Origin: DATJPR01 sp963752915
GTDB lineage: Bacteria > Bacteroidota > Ignavibacteria > UBA10030 > UBA6906
NCBI GenBank assembly: GCA_963752915.1
Contig: CAVVZZ010000011.1
Coordinates: 186,001-250,000, forward strand
DNA: 64,000 nucleotides
Reading direction: 5' to 3'
Shown: piece by piece, positions 1-8,535 of the stretch
How the letters are laid out: the number at the start of each line of letters is the position of its first letter
Position numbering within the stretch: the first letter of the stretch is position 1
Notes under the pieces: generated by a model
The model's database searches: none
The model's input: only the letters and a program-made list of their open reading frames with translations
Told to the model about the DNA's origin: nothing
Made by a program: the position numbers and the translations under genes

Positions 1-7
1 GAAGAGC

Positions 8-457
8 ATGACGAAGAGGAAAAGCGCTCGGATCATGAGAGGCGAATGTCGGAATGAAGTGGAGGTCAATATACCGAAGATGACGCCGACAAGCAACGGC
101 GGTGCACGCCAGGGGAGGGAAGCACGCGGCCACGAAGAACTTCCGTTTGAGATCACGGTCGAGGCGGTGAAGCAGCAAATGGATCGAGGAGAAGCGGTCT
201 GTCTCCTTGACGTTCGCGAACCATTCGAACACCGAATCGCAACAATCGGGGGGATGTTGATCCCCCTGAACACCCTGCCGCAGCATCTTGGGGATCTCGA
301 CCGCAATGCATCCATTATTGTGATATGTCATCACGGCAGTCGCAGCGCTCACGCGACGCAGTTTCTTCGCCGCAACGGTTTTCATCATGCACAGAACATG
401 ACCGGCGGGATCGACGCATGGTCGCGAATCATCGACCGGAATGTCCCGCGGTATTGA
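8..457 (+). CDS. Rhodanese-like domain protein
   Basis: This is a single-domain rhodanese of up to 149 residues. The domain covers roughly residues 46-149. It shows the LLDVREPFEH motif and an active-site loop CHHGSRS, in which the Cys is the expected persulfide carrier, followed by GGIDAW. The first 45 residues are polar and look unlike a conserved domain, so the true start may be downstream, for instance ATG at 80; a GGAGG at 61-65 is too far from that ATG to decide it. Rhodaneses of this size usually donate sulfane sulfur to a partner. The partner may lie upstream, outside the window. The family is secure, but the substrate is unknown. Confidence 0.85.
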   Translation: MTKRKSARIMRGECRNEVEVNIPKMTPTSNGGARQGREARGHEELPFEITVEAVKQQMDRGEAVCLLDVREPFEHRIATIGGMLIPLNTLPQHLGDLDRNASIIVICHHGSRSAHATQFLRRNGFHHAQNMTGGIDAWSRIIDRNVPRY

Positions 458-516
458 GCACAAGTGTACGTTACATCATTCCTCATCTTGATCATTCCAG
501 AAATCCGGAGGTTCGA

Positions 517-1272
517 ATGAAAAATGCGTGGATCCTGGCAGGAGCATTGCTTCTCCTCACAACGTTTGCCCAGTCGCAGGAGGAGCCAATCCCGCCGAAG
601 CGATCTCAAATGGCGAAGGTCGGGGCTGTCGGCGGATTCACCACAAGTTTGCTCTTCATGGATATGGGACCGATCAACGACTTCCTGAACGGTGCGAAAA
701 TGGGACGTCCCTTTTCGAACAGTCCCGTTTTTCTTGACGGCGGGGCCGGCTCGGCGTATATCATGATCATTAAGAACCTTCGCATCGGCGGAATCGGCAT
801 GGGCGGATCGTCAACCACCAGCGTGTTGGATCCGGCAACAGGGATTCGCCGCGATGCCACGGTCAAGGCGGGATACGGTGCGGTGAGCTTCGAGTATGTC
901 GTGCCGCTCCTGCAGCGCCTTGACCTGGTGGGAGGACTGCAACTTGGCACCGGGGGAATCGATATCGTCCTCCACAAAAGCAATGGTGCCCCCATCAGCT
1001 GGACGGGAGAACAATCGTGGCTTGGAAGCGACAATACTACGCCCGGAACGACGACGCAGACACTCGCCGGTAAATTCTTCATCTGGATTCCGTCGGTCAG
1101 CCTGGAGTATGCATTTCTCGGGTGGGCAGGGGTCCGTGTCGGGGCAAGTTACCTGGGGATGAGTTCACCCTCATGGAAACTCGACAGCAATGATGATCTC
1201 CTGAACGTCCCCAGTGCTATCTCGGGGAAAGGATGGACGGTAAATGTGGCGCTTCTGGTGGGGACCTTCTGA
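517..1272 (+). CDS. Predicted small outer-membrane beta-barrel protein
   Basis: I do not recognise a named family. The protein is 251 residues with a clear signal peptide (MKNAWILAGALLLLTTFAQS, cleavage near residue 20). It then has Gly-rich alternating segments typical of beta-barrels, and it ends in ALLVGTF, a terminal Phe that fits outer-membrane insertion. The start at 517 is chosen because it gives the signal peptide and has CGGAGG a few bases upstream; the reading frame stays open further upstream but overlaps the rhodanese gene. It faces the ligase gene convergently. Function is not predictable; an outer-membrane location is likely. Confidence 0.7.
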   Translation: MKNAWILAGALLLLTTFAQSQEEPIPPKRSQMAKVGAVGGFTTSLLFMDMGPINDFLNGAKMGRPFSNSPVFLDGGAGSAYIMIIKNLRIGGIGMGGSSTTSVLDPATGIRRDATVKAGYGAVSFEYVVPLLQRLDLVGGLQLGTGGIDIVLHKSNGAPISWTGEQSWLGSDNTTPGTTTQTLAGKFFIWIPSVSLEYAFLGWAGVRVGASYLGMSSPSWKLDSNDDLLNVPSAISGKGWTVNVALLVGTF

Positions 1273-1296
1273 GCATACCGGGACGACTAAGCACAA

Positions 1297-1326
1297 CCGC
1301 CGTAGGGGCCGATCCCCTTGCGGCGG
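1297..1326. terminator. Inverted repeat between convergent genes
   Basis: CCGCCG (1297-1302) can pair with CGGCGG (1321-1326), and inside it AGGGG (1304-1308) pairs with CCCCT (1314-1318). It lies exactly between two convergent genes, so a bidirectional terminator is possible. There is no good T-run on either side, so it could instead be a copy of a dispersed GTAGGGGC-type palindromic repeat. Confidence 0.4.
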
Positions 1327-1352
1327 CTGTATTTCATACTCGCCGCACCCGC

Positions 1353-3122
1353 CTACACCAGCGTGGGTTCTTTGAACTGCACCGACTTCCAGGAAGCAAA
1401 TCTCTCCTTACACCGGGTCCTCTGGTATTTTCCCGTCGAGGTTACGGGAACTTCCTCTGCAAATACGACGACCTTCGGGGTCTTGGCGAAGGGAAGATGC
1501 TTCCGGCAAAATGCCAGGATGCGATCTTCGCTGACTTCAGCATCCGGTTTGAGACTGACCAGCGCGCCCACTTCCTCTCCGTACCAGTCGTTTTCAAACC
1601 CAACCGCGATTCCGGCGGAGACGCCGGGGATGTGCATGAGGACTTCGTCGATCTCGAAGGGTGAGATGTTCACACCTCCGCGGATGATGATTTCCTTGAT
1701 CCTCCCGGTAATAAAGAAGAACTTTCTTTCTTCATCGTCGTAGAGGAAGAAGCCCTCGTCCCCGCTGTGGAACCAACCGTGCCTGAAGGTCTCGGCATTG
1801 GTTTCGGGGTTGTTGAGGTATCGACGCATAACATTATGCCCCCGGATCACGATCTCTCCGCGTTCGCCCTCGTTCAGGGCATTGCCCTCCGGATCAAGGA
1901 TTGTCATCTCGTTTGACGGCAGGGGGAGACCGATCGATGGAAATCCATGCTTGGTCAACCATGCCCGATGTTCCGGCGTTTCCTGATCGATCGGGAGGAA
2001 GCAGGAGTAGCAGGTGGTTTCGGAGAGACCATAGCCATGGACGATCGGGATCTTGAACGTCTGCTCGAACCGTGACGCCAGCTCGACGGTGAGGGGGCCG
2101 GCTCCACAGATCACGTGCCGGAAATTGACCATTTTGTAGGCGGCCATGTCGAGTCGTGCATGCAGCAGGTACTGTAACATTGTCGGGACAACGCTCGTGA
2201 TGGCCACCCGTTCGGCGCTGATCCGTTCGAAGAACCGGTCTGGATGGAACTTCTGGTTCAGGACGATGGTGCTCCCGCCGTACAGCGGCGTGACGAGAGT
2301 GACGACAATACCATTCACATGGTGCAGGGGAAGAACGCACATCATGGTTTCACTCTCTGACACCTGATGCCACTCCGCGATGGCGGAGGCATCGACGAGG
2401 AGATTGTAGTGGTCGAGGATCACACCCTTGGGATTGCCGGTCGTTCCGGACGTGTAGATCACAAGCGCTTCGTCCGTGAGGGAAGGTGAAGGGATGGTCC
2501 TCAAGGACGACGGGTGGCGAAGGACTTCCGTCCCGAGATGCGGGAACTCCTGGGTAGTTTTCGCGCCGACAAGAATGATCTTCCTTCGGTCCGGAAGGCC
2601 CGCGACAATGGACCTGGTCCGCTCAAGGTATTCATCGCGGACCAGGATCACCCCGGCTCCGGAATCATTGAGAATGAACGCGAGGTGCCGGTCGTCTTCC
2701 CCCGGGTTCATAGGCACGATGCTCGCTCCCATCGCCCATGCTGCGAAGTACTGGACAACAACATCGCTATGGTTATACGACATTGTGGCAATGCGGTCCC
2801 CCCGGCGGACTCCCGCGGCGGATAGATACATAGCGGTTCTGCAACACTCTTCGTAAAACTCGCGGTAGGATAATTCCATCCTTTGCGCGCCTTCCCCGTA
2901 GTACACGAGGAACGGCTTCACCTCGAGCCGGTCGGTCTGTTGTTCCAAGAGATCCCTGATGCTCCGGTACGGCACCAGCGGTTCGTCCGGCGACCTGCCA
3001 TCGATGGTGCGTGCTCTGGCGATGAGGTCGAGAGTCTCTGCAGAAAGGTCGAGCATAAGAGCGCTGTCGCTGATGGTGTCACAAGAAGAATTTATTTCAT
3101 TTCCCAGAGCGTCCGGATTCAT
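1353..3122 (-). CDS. AMP-forming acyl-CoA synthetase/ligase (ANL superfamily)
   Basis: This 589-residue enzyme would activate a carboxylic acid with ATP through an acyl-adenylate and pass it to CoA. The P-loop YTSGTTGNPKG, the YGLSETT motif, GWFHSGDEG, and the hinge and C-terminal lysine region (GRIKEIIIRGG, then VPVTSTGKYQR) are all present, so it looks active. I chose ATG at 3122, which has AGGGA upstream. The frame stays open to 3470 but that stretch lies inside the flavin reductase gene. It overlaps the upstream gene by 26 bases, so it is probably the last gene of the tyrosine-degradation operon. Substrate is unknown; acetoacetate or another product of the pathway would make sense but is only an inference. 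Confidence 0.88.
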   Translation of the reverse strand: MNPDALGNEINSSCDTISDSALMLDLSAETLDLIARARTIDGRSPDEPLVPYRSIRDLLEQQTDRLEVKPFLVYYGEGAQRMELSYREFYEECCRTAMYLSAAGVRRGDRIATMSYNHSDVVVQYFAAWAMGASIVPMNPGEDDRHLAFILNDSGAGVILVRDEYLERTRSIVAGLPDRRKIILVGAKTTQEFPHLGTEVLRHPSSLRTIPSPSLTDEALVIYTSGTTGNPKGVILDHYNLLVDASAIAEWHQVSESETMMCVLPLHHVNGIVVTLVTPLYGGSTIVLNQKFHPDRFFERISAERVAITSVVPTMLQYLLHARLDMAAYKMVNFRHVICGAGPLTVELASRFEQTFKIPIVHGYGLSETTCYSCFLPIDQETPEHRAWLTKHGFPSIGLPLPSNEMTILDPEGNALNEGERGEIVIRGHNVMRRYLNNPETNAETFRHGWFHSGDEGFFLYDDEERKFFFITGRIKEIIIRGGVNISPFEIDEVLMHIPGVSAGIAVGFENDWYGEEVGALVSLKPDAEVSEDRILAFCRKHLPFAKTPKVVVFAEEVPVTSTGKYQRTRCKERFASWKSVQFKEPTLV

Positions 3123-3756
3123 CCGGAATTGTTCCCTGCGGGGATGGGGTCGATGGACGGTCCATGAGAAATCGATCCGTCGTTCGCGTATAGATCGATC
3201 CTCCCATCCGCCCGATCGGTTGTAATACATCGGGATTGACAGTGCATCCATCGAGAAGATGGTCGTCGACATGGAACAGAAGGACCTCGCCAAGCACCAG
3301 ACTTCCGCCCAGGGGAAGTCGACTGACGTGCACCGCCTGCACGAGCCTGCATTCCATCGATGCGAGCGCTTCGCGGACGCGAGGCGGTCGGACGCGTTCG
3401 GAGGCGATCGGGGTGAGCCCGGAGAGCACAAACTCATCGACATCCGCCGAAACCTCGGCGGAACAGGCATTCATTTTCTGCGCCAACGGTTCCGAGACAA
3501 TATTGACCACGAACTCATGCATCGCCTCGATATTCTGCAGAGTATCCTTGAGTGTCCCGTCCCGACCTCGCACCATTGGCGAAAAGCAGATGACCGGGGG
3601 GTTCGCGCTCACTGCTGTGAAGAAGCTGAAGGGCGCGAGATTGTTCACTCCGGCTGCATCGGTACTTGACACGAACGCGATGGGCCGCGGCACGATGAGT
3701 CCCGTCATCAGTCTATAGACGTCGGCAGGTCTGTGATCCGCAGGGGTGAAGATCAT
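3097..3756 (-). CDS. Flavin reductase-like (FMN-binding split barrel) protein
   Basis: This 219-residue protein belongs to the flavin reductase-like family. It shows the typical N-terminal stretch IVPRPIAFVSS followed by NLAPFSFFTAVSANPP, which forms the FMN site in relatives, and the HEFVVNIVSE segment. Such proteins reduce flavin for a monooxygenase or bind FMN as stand-alone reductases. No monooxygenase is adjacent. It sits between hmgA and the acyl-CoA ligase on the same strand, 49 bases downstream of hmgA, so a role beside aromatic breakdown is suggested by context only. Confidence 0.85.
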   Translation of the reverse strand: MIFTPADHRPADVYRLMTGLIVPRPIAFVSSTDAAGVNNLAPFSFFTAVSANPPVICFSPMVRGRDGTLKDTLQNIEAMHEFVVNIVSEPLAQKMNACSAEVSADVDEFVLSGLTPIASERVRPPRVREALASMECRLVQAVHVSRLPLGGSLVLGEVLLFHVDDHLLDGCTVNPDVLQPIGRMGGSIYTRTTDRFLMDRPSTPSPQGTIPDESGRSGK

Positions 3757-3805
3757 GATGTTGTCGGACGAATCATGCCAATCCTTTGCGCTCGGGCGGA
3801 ATGGT

Positions 3806-4912
3806 TCATTTGGTTTTCCACGATGCCCAGTACTCGTTCCATTCGACCTCTTTGCCTGCCCCGAACACCTTGATTGGATTCAGCCCGTCGAGCATGACGG
3901 CGTATTCGTCGGTATGCGTCTTCGCGTTTTGCTGTGCCAGCGCCCTGGGATGGGGGCCGTGATGGATCCCGCGAGGATGGAGCGTTGCCATTCCCTTGAC
4001 GATATTGTCCCGGCTGAAGAAGTTGCCATCGTGATAGAAGATGAATTCGTCGTAGTCGGTGTTCCGGTGGAAGAACGGCACGTGCAACGCTTCAGGATCC
4101 TGCTCCAGCGGTCGGGGGAGAAACGAGCACACCACAGCGCCGCTGGTCACGAACGTCGTATGCGCGCTTGGCGGGAGATGCGCCCGATGGCTCATCACCG
4201 GCCTGATATCGCTCATGCTCAGTTTCCACGTCGTCAGATCTCCCTTCCAGCCGACGATATCGAGAGGATTGTAAGGATAGAACACCTTTGAGTATTCACC
4301 GTCGGCTTTGATGCGGATTTCCCACTCGTGGTTGTCATCAAGGTGAGGGTCGGGCTCCGGCGTGAAGATCACTCCGGGATCGTAAAGCGCATGCTGGCCG
4401 ATGAGGCCCTTTTCCGGCTGGTTGAATTCCGTTCGTGATTCGACAATGAGAAAGAAGTTGTCCGTGGTTTCGGGGATCACACGGTATGTCACCGCGCGCG
4501 GAAGGACAATATAGTCGCCTGGTGCGAAGTGAATCGGGCCGAAATCCGTTTCGATGATCCCCGTGCCACGGTGGACGAACATCAACTCGTCTCCGTCCGC
4601 GTTGCGAAAATAATACGGCATGGGGGAAGACCTGCGCGACACCGAAAGCTGGACGTCGACATTCCCCAGAAATGCTACAGGATATCCCGCTGGATCCTTC
4701 TCGTCTCCCGGAACCAGTTTGTTGAGGTCGAAGCAATGCGGGCGCAGTGTCCCCTCAAACCTGATCCAGTCGGTCGGAGGGTGGGCGTGATAGAGGTGGG
4801 CGGACTTTCCGTAGAAGCCCTTCCGACCGTGCTCTTCTTCAAATGTCCCCGAAGGAAGAGCGACATGTGCCTGATTTGCGGTGATGCCTTTCTTGAGCGG
4901 AAACATTGTCAC
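3806..4912 (-). CDS. hmgA: Homogentisate 1,2-dioxygenase
   Basis: This Fe(II) enzyme opens the ring of homogentisate to maleylacetoacetate in tyrosine and phenylalanine breakdown. It is 368 residues, shorter than the about 430 of the animal enzyme and like a compact bacterial group. Characteristic pieces are the N-terminal cupin with GDELMFVHRGTG, the metal-site region FFHRNTDYDEF, and HPRGIHHGPHP, which supplies the other His ligand. It is nine bases downstream of the fumarylacetoacetase gene and shares its direction, so the two steps are very likely co-expressed. In the animal enzyme the iron-binding His and Glu are six residues apart; here the Glu after HRN sits one residue further, with an Asp in the equivalent place. 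Confidence 0.93.
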   Translation of the reverse strand: MTMFPLKKGITANQAHVALPSGTFEEEHGRKGFYGKSAHLYHAHPPTDWIRFEGTLRPHCFDLNKLVPGDEKDPAGYPVAFLGNVDVQLSVSRRSSPMPYYFRNADGDELMFVHRGTGIIETDFGPIHFAPGDYIVLPRAVTYRVIPETTDNFFLIVESRTEFNQPEKGLIGQHALYDPGVIFTPEPDPHLDDNHEWEIRIKADGEYSKVFYPYNPLDIVGWKGDLTTWKLSMSDIRPVMSHRAHLPPSAHTTFVTSGAVVCSFLPRPLEQDPEALHVPFFHRNTDYDEFIFYHDGNFFSRDNIVKGMATLHPRGIHHGPHPRALAQQNAKTHTDEYAVMLDGLNPIKVFGAGKEVEWNEYWASWKTK

Positions 4913-4921
4913 CTCGCGTGA

Positions 4922-5911
4922 TTACTTCCGGACGACACGGTTCTTCAGAATTCCGATTCCCTCGATTTCCAGCTCAATAACGTCCCCAACCTTGACCCAT
5001 CGGTCCAGTTCCAGGCCGCACCCGGAGCCGACGGTCCCTGAGCCAAAGAGCTCCCCTGGATAGATGGCCTCGTCCATGGACATGAAAGCAATCATATCTT
5101 CAAACTTCCAGTGAATGGTGCCGGTGTTACCTTCCGACCAGAGATCTCCGTTGACCTTCGCGGTCATACGGAGGTTGTACGGATCGGCTACCTCGTCCGG
5201 CGTGACGAGAACAGGTCCGATTGCGGTCGCCCAGTCTTTTCCTTTCGCGGGACCGAGGCGGACACGCATCTCCTTTCGCTGGATATCCCGGGCGCTGAAG
5301 TCGTTCATCACGGTGAACCCCGCGATATGCCGGGCTGCCCCCGACGCCGGAATGTTCCGTCCCGCCTTCCCGATCACGACGCCAATCTCAAGTTCGTAGT
5401 CGAACCGTTCGGTGAACGACGGCCAGAGGACGTCGTCGTCCGGCCCGATGATGCTTTGGTGATTCCCTTTGTAGTAGACGGGGAATTCGTACCATTCCGG
5501 CGGCATCGGCTCGCCTCGTTTCTCAAAGCCCTTCTTCACATGCGATTCAAAAGCGTAGAAATCACGCAGGGAGGCCGGGTTCGGGAGCGGTGCTTTGAGG
5601 TGCACAGACTCGGGACTGTAGAGAAGCCTTTCACCGTTGAGTCCCTCGGGAGCCGGACCCGATGCAATAACCTCCAGGATGTGACCGAGAGTCGCCCGTG
5701 CAAAGCCCATCGCGGTATCTTCTCCGCGAAGCAGTGAGAGCATATCGTCGGGAACCAGCACGTCGGCGAGAGCATACGGTCGTGCTTCTCCCTTCGACGC
5801 GAGGTGCCACGCACAGGCGAAATTCAAATCGATGATGCCTTTGTCCGTTACGGCGCCGAGCCGGGAATGCCTCCCGAGCGAAGTGGAAACCTGGAATGTG
5901 CATAAGCGCAT
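4922..5911 (-). CDS. fahA: Fumarylacetoacetase / FAH-family hydrolase
   Basis: This 329-residue FAH-family protein would split fumarylacetoacetate into fumarate and acetoacetate, the last step of the homogentisate route. The C-terminal catalytic domain shows YYKGNHQSIIGP, the metal-binding FDYELEIGVVIGK (acidic residues), MNDFSARDIQ and the FGSGTVGSGCG turn. It lies between hppD and hmgA on the same strand. FAH-superfamily members also include acylpyruvases and decarboxylases, but the neighbours make fumarylacetoacetase the best reading. No maleylacetoacetate isomerase gene is seen in the window. The start ATG at 5911 gives the expected N-terminus MRLCTFQ. Confidence 0.9.
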   Translation of the reverse strand: MRLCTFQVSTSLGRHSRLGAVTDKGIIDLNFACAWHLASKGEARPYALADVLVPDDMLSLLRGEDTAMGFARATLGHILEVIASGPAPEGLNGERLLYSPESVHLKAPLPNPASLRDFYAFESHVKKGFEKRGEPMPPEWYEFPVYYKGNHQSIIGPDDDVLWPSFTERFDYELEIGVVIGKAGRNIPASGAARHIAGFTVMNDFSARDIQRKEMRVRLGPAKGKDWATAIGPVLVTPDEVADPYNLRMTAKVNGDLWSEGNTGTIHWKFEDMIAFMSMDEAIYPGELFGSGTVGSGCGLELDRWVKVGDVIELEIEGIGILKNRVVRK

Positions 5912-5919
5912 AGACGGTA

Positions 5920-5989
5920 TCAGTAATCAGTAGATAGTAGACAGTTAACAGTTGACAGTAAACAGGGGACAGGGGACAGAGAACAGCGA
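5920..5989. repeat. Array of ten degenerate 7-bp repeats
   Basis: Ten head-to-tail heptamers fill the gap between hppD and the FAH gene. The core is (A/T)CAG or ATAG followed by three variable bases: TCAGTAA, TCAGTAG, ATAGTAG, ACAGTTA, ACAGTTG, ACAGTAA, ACAGGGG, ACAGGGG, ACAGAGA, ACAGCGA. The phase is kept exactly for 70 bases. The array lies just upstream of the FAH start, so it could affect expression of the downstream genes. Confidence 0.85.
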
Positions 5990-6063
5990 GCTATGGCCAG
6001 CAATCAATCTCGTCGATCCTCAATCCTTGTCCAACGAACTCCAAATTCCCAATGTCAAACTCG

Positions 6064-7191
6064 TTAGAGATTGCCTCGGAGCGCCTGCTCCCTTTCAATC
6101 GCTTCGAACAGCGCCTTGAAGTTCCCCTTTCCGAAGCTCTTGCTCCCTTTGCGCTCGATAATTTCAAAAAAGAGCGTTGGGCGGTCTTCGACAGGGCGGG
6201 AAAAAATCTGCAGCATGTATCCTTCGTCGTCCCGGTCGACAAGAATACCGAGCTCTTCGATCATCGTGAGCGGTTCATCAATCGCGCCGATCCGTCCGGG
6301 GAGCTCGCGGTAGTATTCGGAAGGGACTCGAAGGAATTCCAACCCCTGGTCCCGAAGCTGTTTCACCGTCGAAACGATATCGTCGGTGGCGCAAGCAATG
6401 TGCTGGACGCCGGGCCCACCATAGAACTCAAGGTATTCTTCAATCTGAGATTTTCGTTTTCCTTGTGCCGGTTCGTTGATCGGAAACTTGACACGTCCGT
6501 TGCCGTTTGCCATCACTTTGGACATGAGTGCCGAATATTCGGTGCTGATGTCCTTGTCGTCAAAATGCTGATAGAGCGTGAACCCCATTACCGATGCATA
6601 GAACGCGACCCAGGCATTCATTTCCCCCCAACCTACATTGCCGACAATATGATCGATATGCTTCAGGCCGACGGGGCGCGCCTGCGGATCAGGTTGGGGG
6701 GTTGGTGAGAAACCGGGCAGGAAGGTCCCTGAGTACTTGCTCCGCTCGACGAAAGAGTGAATGGTATCCCCGTACGCCGCAATTGCTGAGCGGCGGACTT
6801 CTCCGGCGGCATCCCTCGTGACCACGGGCTCCATAACGCCTTTTGCTCCTCGGCGCGTGGTTTCCCGATATGCCGACGCAGCGTCGTCGACCCACAGGGC
6901 AATGTCGCGGACGCCGTCGCCATGAAGGCTCGCGTGTCGTGAAATCGGGCTGTTGGGCTGCAGACCGGAAGTCATGACGAGACGGATCTTCCCTTGCTGA
7001 AGAACATAGGAAGCCTTGTCCCGCACGCCGGTCTCCGGACCGCTGTACCCGATCAGCGAGAAGCCCAGGACCGATCGGTAGTAGTGCGATGCCTGTCGGG
7101 CGTTCCCGACATAAAATTCAACGTAGTCCGTGCCGTTGATTGGAAGAAAGTCCGTCGCGACTGTTTCTTCCGGAGCATGCTGGACTTCCAT
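6064..7191 (-). CDS. hppD: 4-hydroxyphenylpyruvate dioxygenase
   Basis: This enzyme converts 4-hydroxyphenylpyruvate to homogentisate using Fe(II) and oxygen. The 375-residue length is normal. Both vicinal-oxygen-chelate halves are present, and the three iron ligands can be assigned from motifs: His181 (HIDHIVGNV), His264 (GVQHIACATDD) and Glu343 (LFFEIIERKG). The C-terminal helix GNFKALFEAIEREQ, which closes the active site in relatives, is intact. It is transcribed after the aminotransferase and ahead of the FAH and hmgA genes, which completes the core of tyrosine degradation. Confidence 0.96.
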   Translation of the reverse strand: MEVQHAPEETVATDFLPINGTDYVEFYVGNARQASHYYRSVLGFSLIGYSGPETGVRDKASYVLQQGKIRLVMTSGLQPNSPISRHASLHGDGVRDIALWVDDAASAYRETTRRGAKGVMEPVVTRDAAGEVRRSAIAAYGDTIHSFVERSKYSGTFLPGFSPTPQPDPQARPVGLKHIDHIVGNVGWGEMNAWVAFYASVMGFTLYQHFDDKDISTEYSALMSKVMANGNGRVKFPINEPAQGKRKSQIEEYLEFYGGPGVQHIACATDDIVSTVKQLRDQGLEFLRVPSEYYRELPGRIGAIDEPLTMIEELGILVDRDDEGYMLQIFSRPVEDRPTLFFEIIERKGSKSFGKGNFKALFEAIEREQALRGNL

Positions 7192-7261
7192 AACCTTCCC
7201 TCCCTTGTGACTAACGCGTCAGGATCACTGTTCGGTTCACGATGCCATGCCTTTGGTCGAA

Positions 7262-8374
7262 TCAGGCAGGGACCTGTGCCATGATCGATTTCAGGTGATC
7301 GACCAACACGTCCAGTTGGATCTGAGTTCCGATGGTGATGCGCAGACATTGTGGCAACCCAAAACTTCGCAACGGTCGCACGATGATTCCATGGGCAAGC
7401 AATTTCTGGTACAGGGAAGTTGCCACGGATTCAGAGTCAAGGGGGAGGAGGAAGAAATTTGCCTCCGTCGGCACGAGATTCAGTCCAAGTGCACGAAGGG
7501 CAGGCGGCAAAAATGACTTGCCAGCCGTATTGACTTCAAGCGTCCGGCGGAGGAATTCCGAGTCGGCGAGCGCTCCGATCCCCGCCGCCTGAGCGATGGT
7601 GCTCGGCTCGAACGGCAGTTTCACCTTGAGGAGGTTGGTGATCAGGCGGTCGTGCGCAAACCCGTATCCGATGCGGATCCCCGCCAGTCCGTACGCCTTC
7701 GAAAAGGTACGGAGCGTGATGACATTGTCGTATCGATAATGCATGGAATCAGGGTACGTCGGGTTATCCCTGGCATACTCGAAGTATGCCTCGTCAAGTA
7801 TGATCAGGACGTGCTCGGGAACGCGCGCAATAAACGCGTCAAATTGGGCGGTCGTAAAAATCGTCCCCGTCGGATTGTTGGGGTTCGCAAGATAGATGAT
7901 CTTGGTGTGTTCGGTGATGGCGTCTGCGATCGCTTCAAGGTCAAAGTGATAGCCCTGCAGCGGGACGGTAACGAGCTTTGTCCCGCGGGAACGTGCCAGG
8001 ACGTAGAACCCAACGAACGTCCCTTCGGAGGTCAGGACTTCATCGTCATCGCAGAGGAACGCCCGAATGATGCTGGACATGATACCTTCGGAGCCGCTTC
8101 CGCAGATGACATTCGTAACCTTGAGCGCAAAACGATCCGCGAGAATTTCGCGGAGATCGAGTCCGCCATTGGGGTAAAGGTGAAGTTCGTCGAGGTGCTC
8201 CTTCATTCGCTCAACAGCGAGCGGGGAAGGGCCGAGGGGGTTTTCGTTCGAAGCAAGCTTGATGACAGAGGTCAGCCCGGTTTCCCTCTGCAACTCGGAA
8301 ATGGGTTTCCCCGGTCTGTAAGGTTCGAGGGATTCTATGTACGGAGGAACGAGCCGCACCTGCCGATCAACCAA
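7262..8374 (-). CDS. hisC: HisC-family aminotransferase (possible tyrosine aminotransferase)
   Basis: This PLP-dependent class I aminotransferase of the histidinol-phosphate type shows KLASNENPLGPSP, YPNGG, GSGSEG, NPNNPTGT, DEAYFEY and the PLP-lysine region TFSKAYGLAGIRIGYG. With TTG at 8374 it has 370 residues, normal for HisC. ATG at 8479 would add 35 residues not expected in the family, and GTG at 8359 is another option; none has a convincing ribosome-binding site. No his genes are near. Instead it precedes hppD, so it may supply 4-hydroxyphenylpyruvate from tyrosine, since HisC-type enzymes are known that accept aromatic amino acids. Family is certain, substrate is inferred. Confidence 0.85.
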   Translation of the reverse strand: MVDRQVRLVPPYIESLEPYRPGKPISELQRETGLTSVIKLASNENPLGPSPLAVERMKEHLDELHLYPNGGLDLREILADRFALKVTNVICGSGSEGIMSSIIRAFLCDDDEVLTSEGTFVGFYVLARSRGTKLVTVPLQGYHFDLEAIADAITEHTKIIYLANPNNPTGTIFTTAQFDAFIARVPEHVLIILDEAYFEYARDNPTYPDSMHYRYDNVITLRTFSKAYGLAGIRIGYGFAHDRLITNLLKVKLPFEPSTIAQAAGIGALADSEFLRRTLEVNTAGKSFLPPALRALGLNLVPTEANFFLLPLDSESVATSLYQKLLAHGIIVRPLRSFGLPQCLRITIGTQIQLDVLVDHLKSIMAQVPA

Positions 8375-8535
8375 TGATGGATGCGATGATCTGAGGAGAA
8401 GATAGTAATCGAGGCAGGCAAAAGCAATAATCTTGATATTCGGGGGAATCAGGATCAGGGCACGGTCGGCTGCCATCATGGCACGAAATTGGTTCGCAGA
8501 GTGTTGAATCAGGGAACACCGAAGAACGAAAAATC

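Noticed and set aside
3123..3470. Longer start for the acyl-CoA ligase
   Set aside because: The extra 116 codons lie inside the flavin reductase gene and read as out-of-frame sequence.
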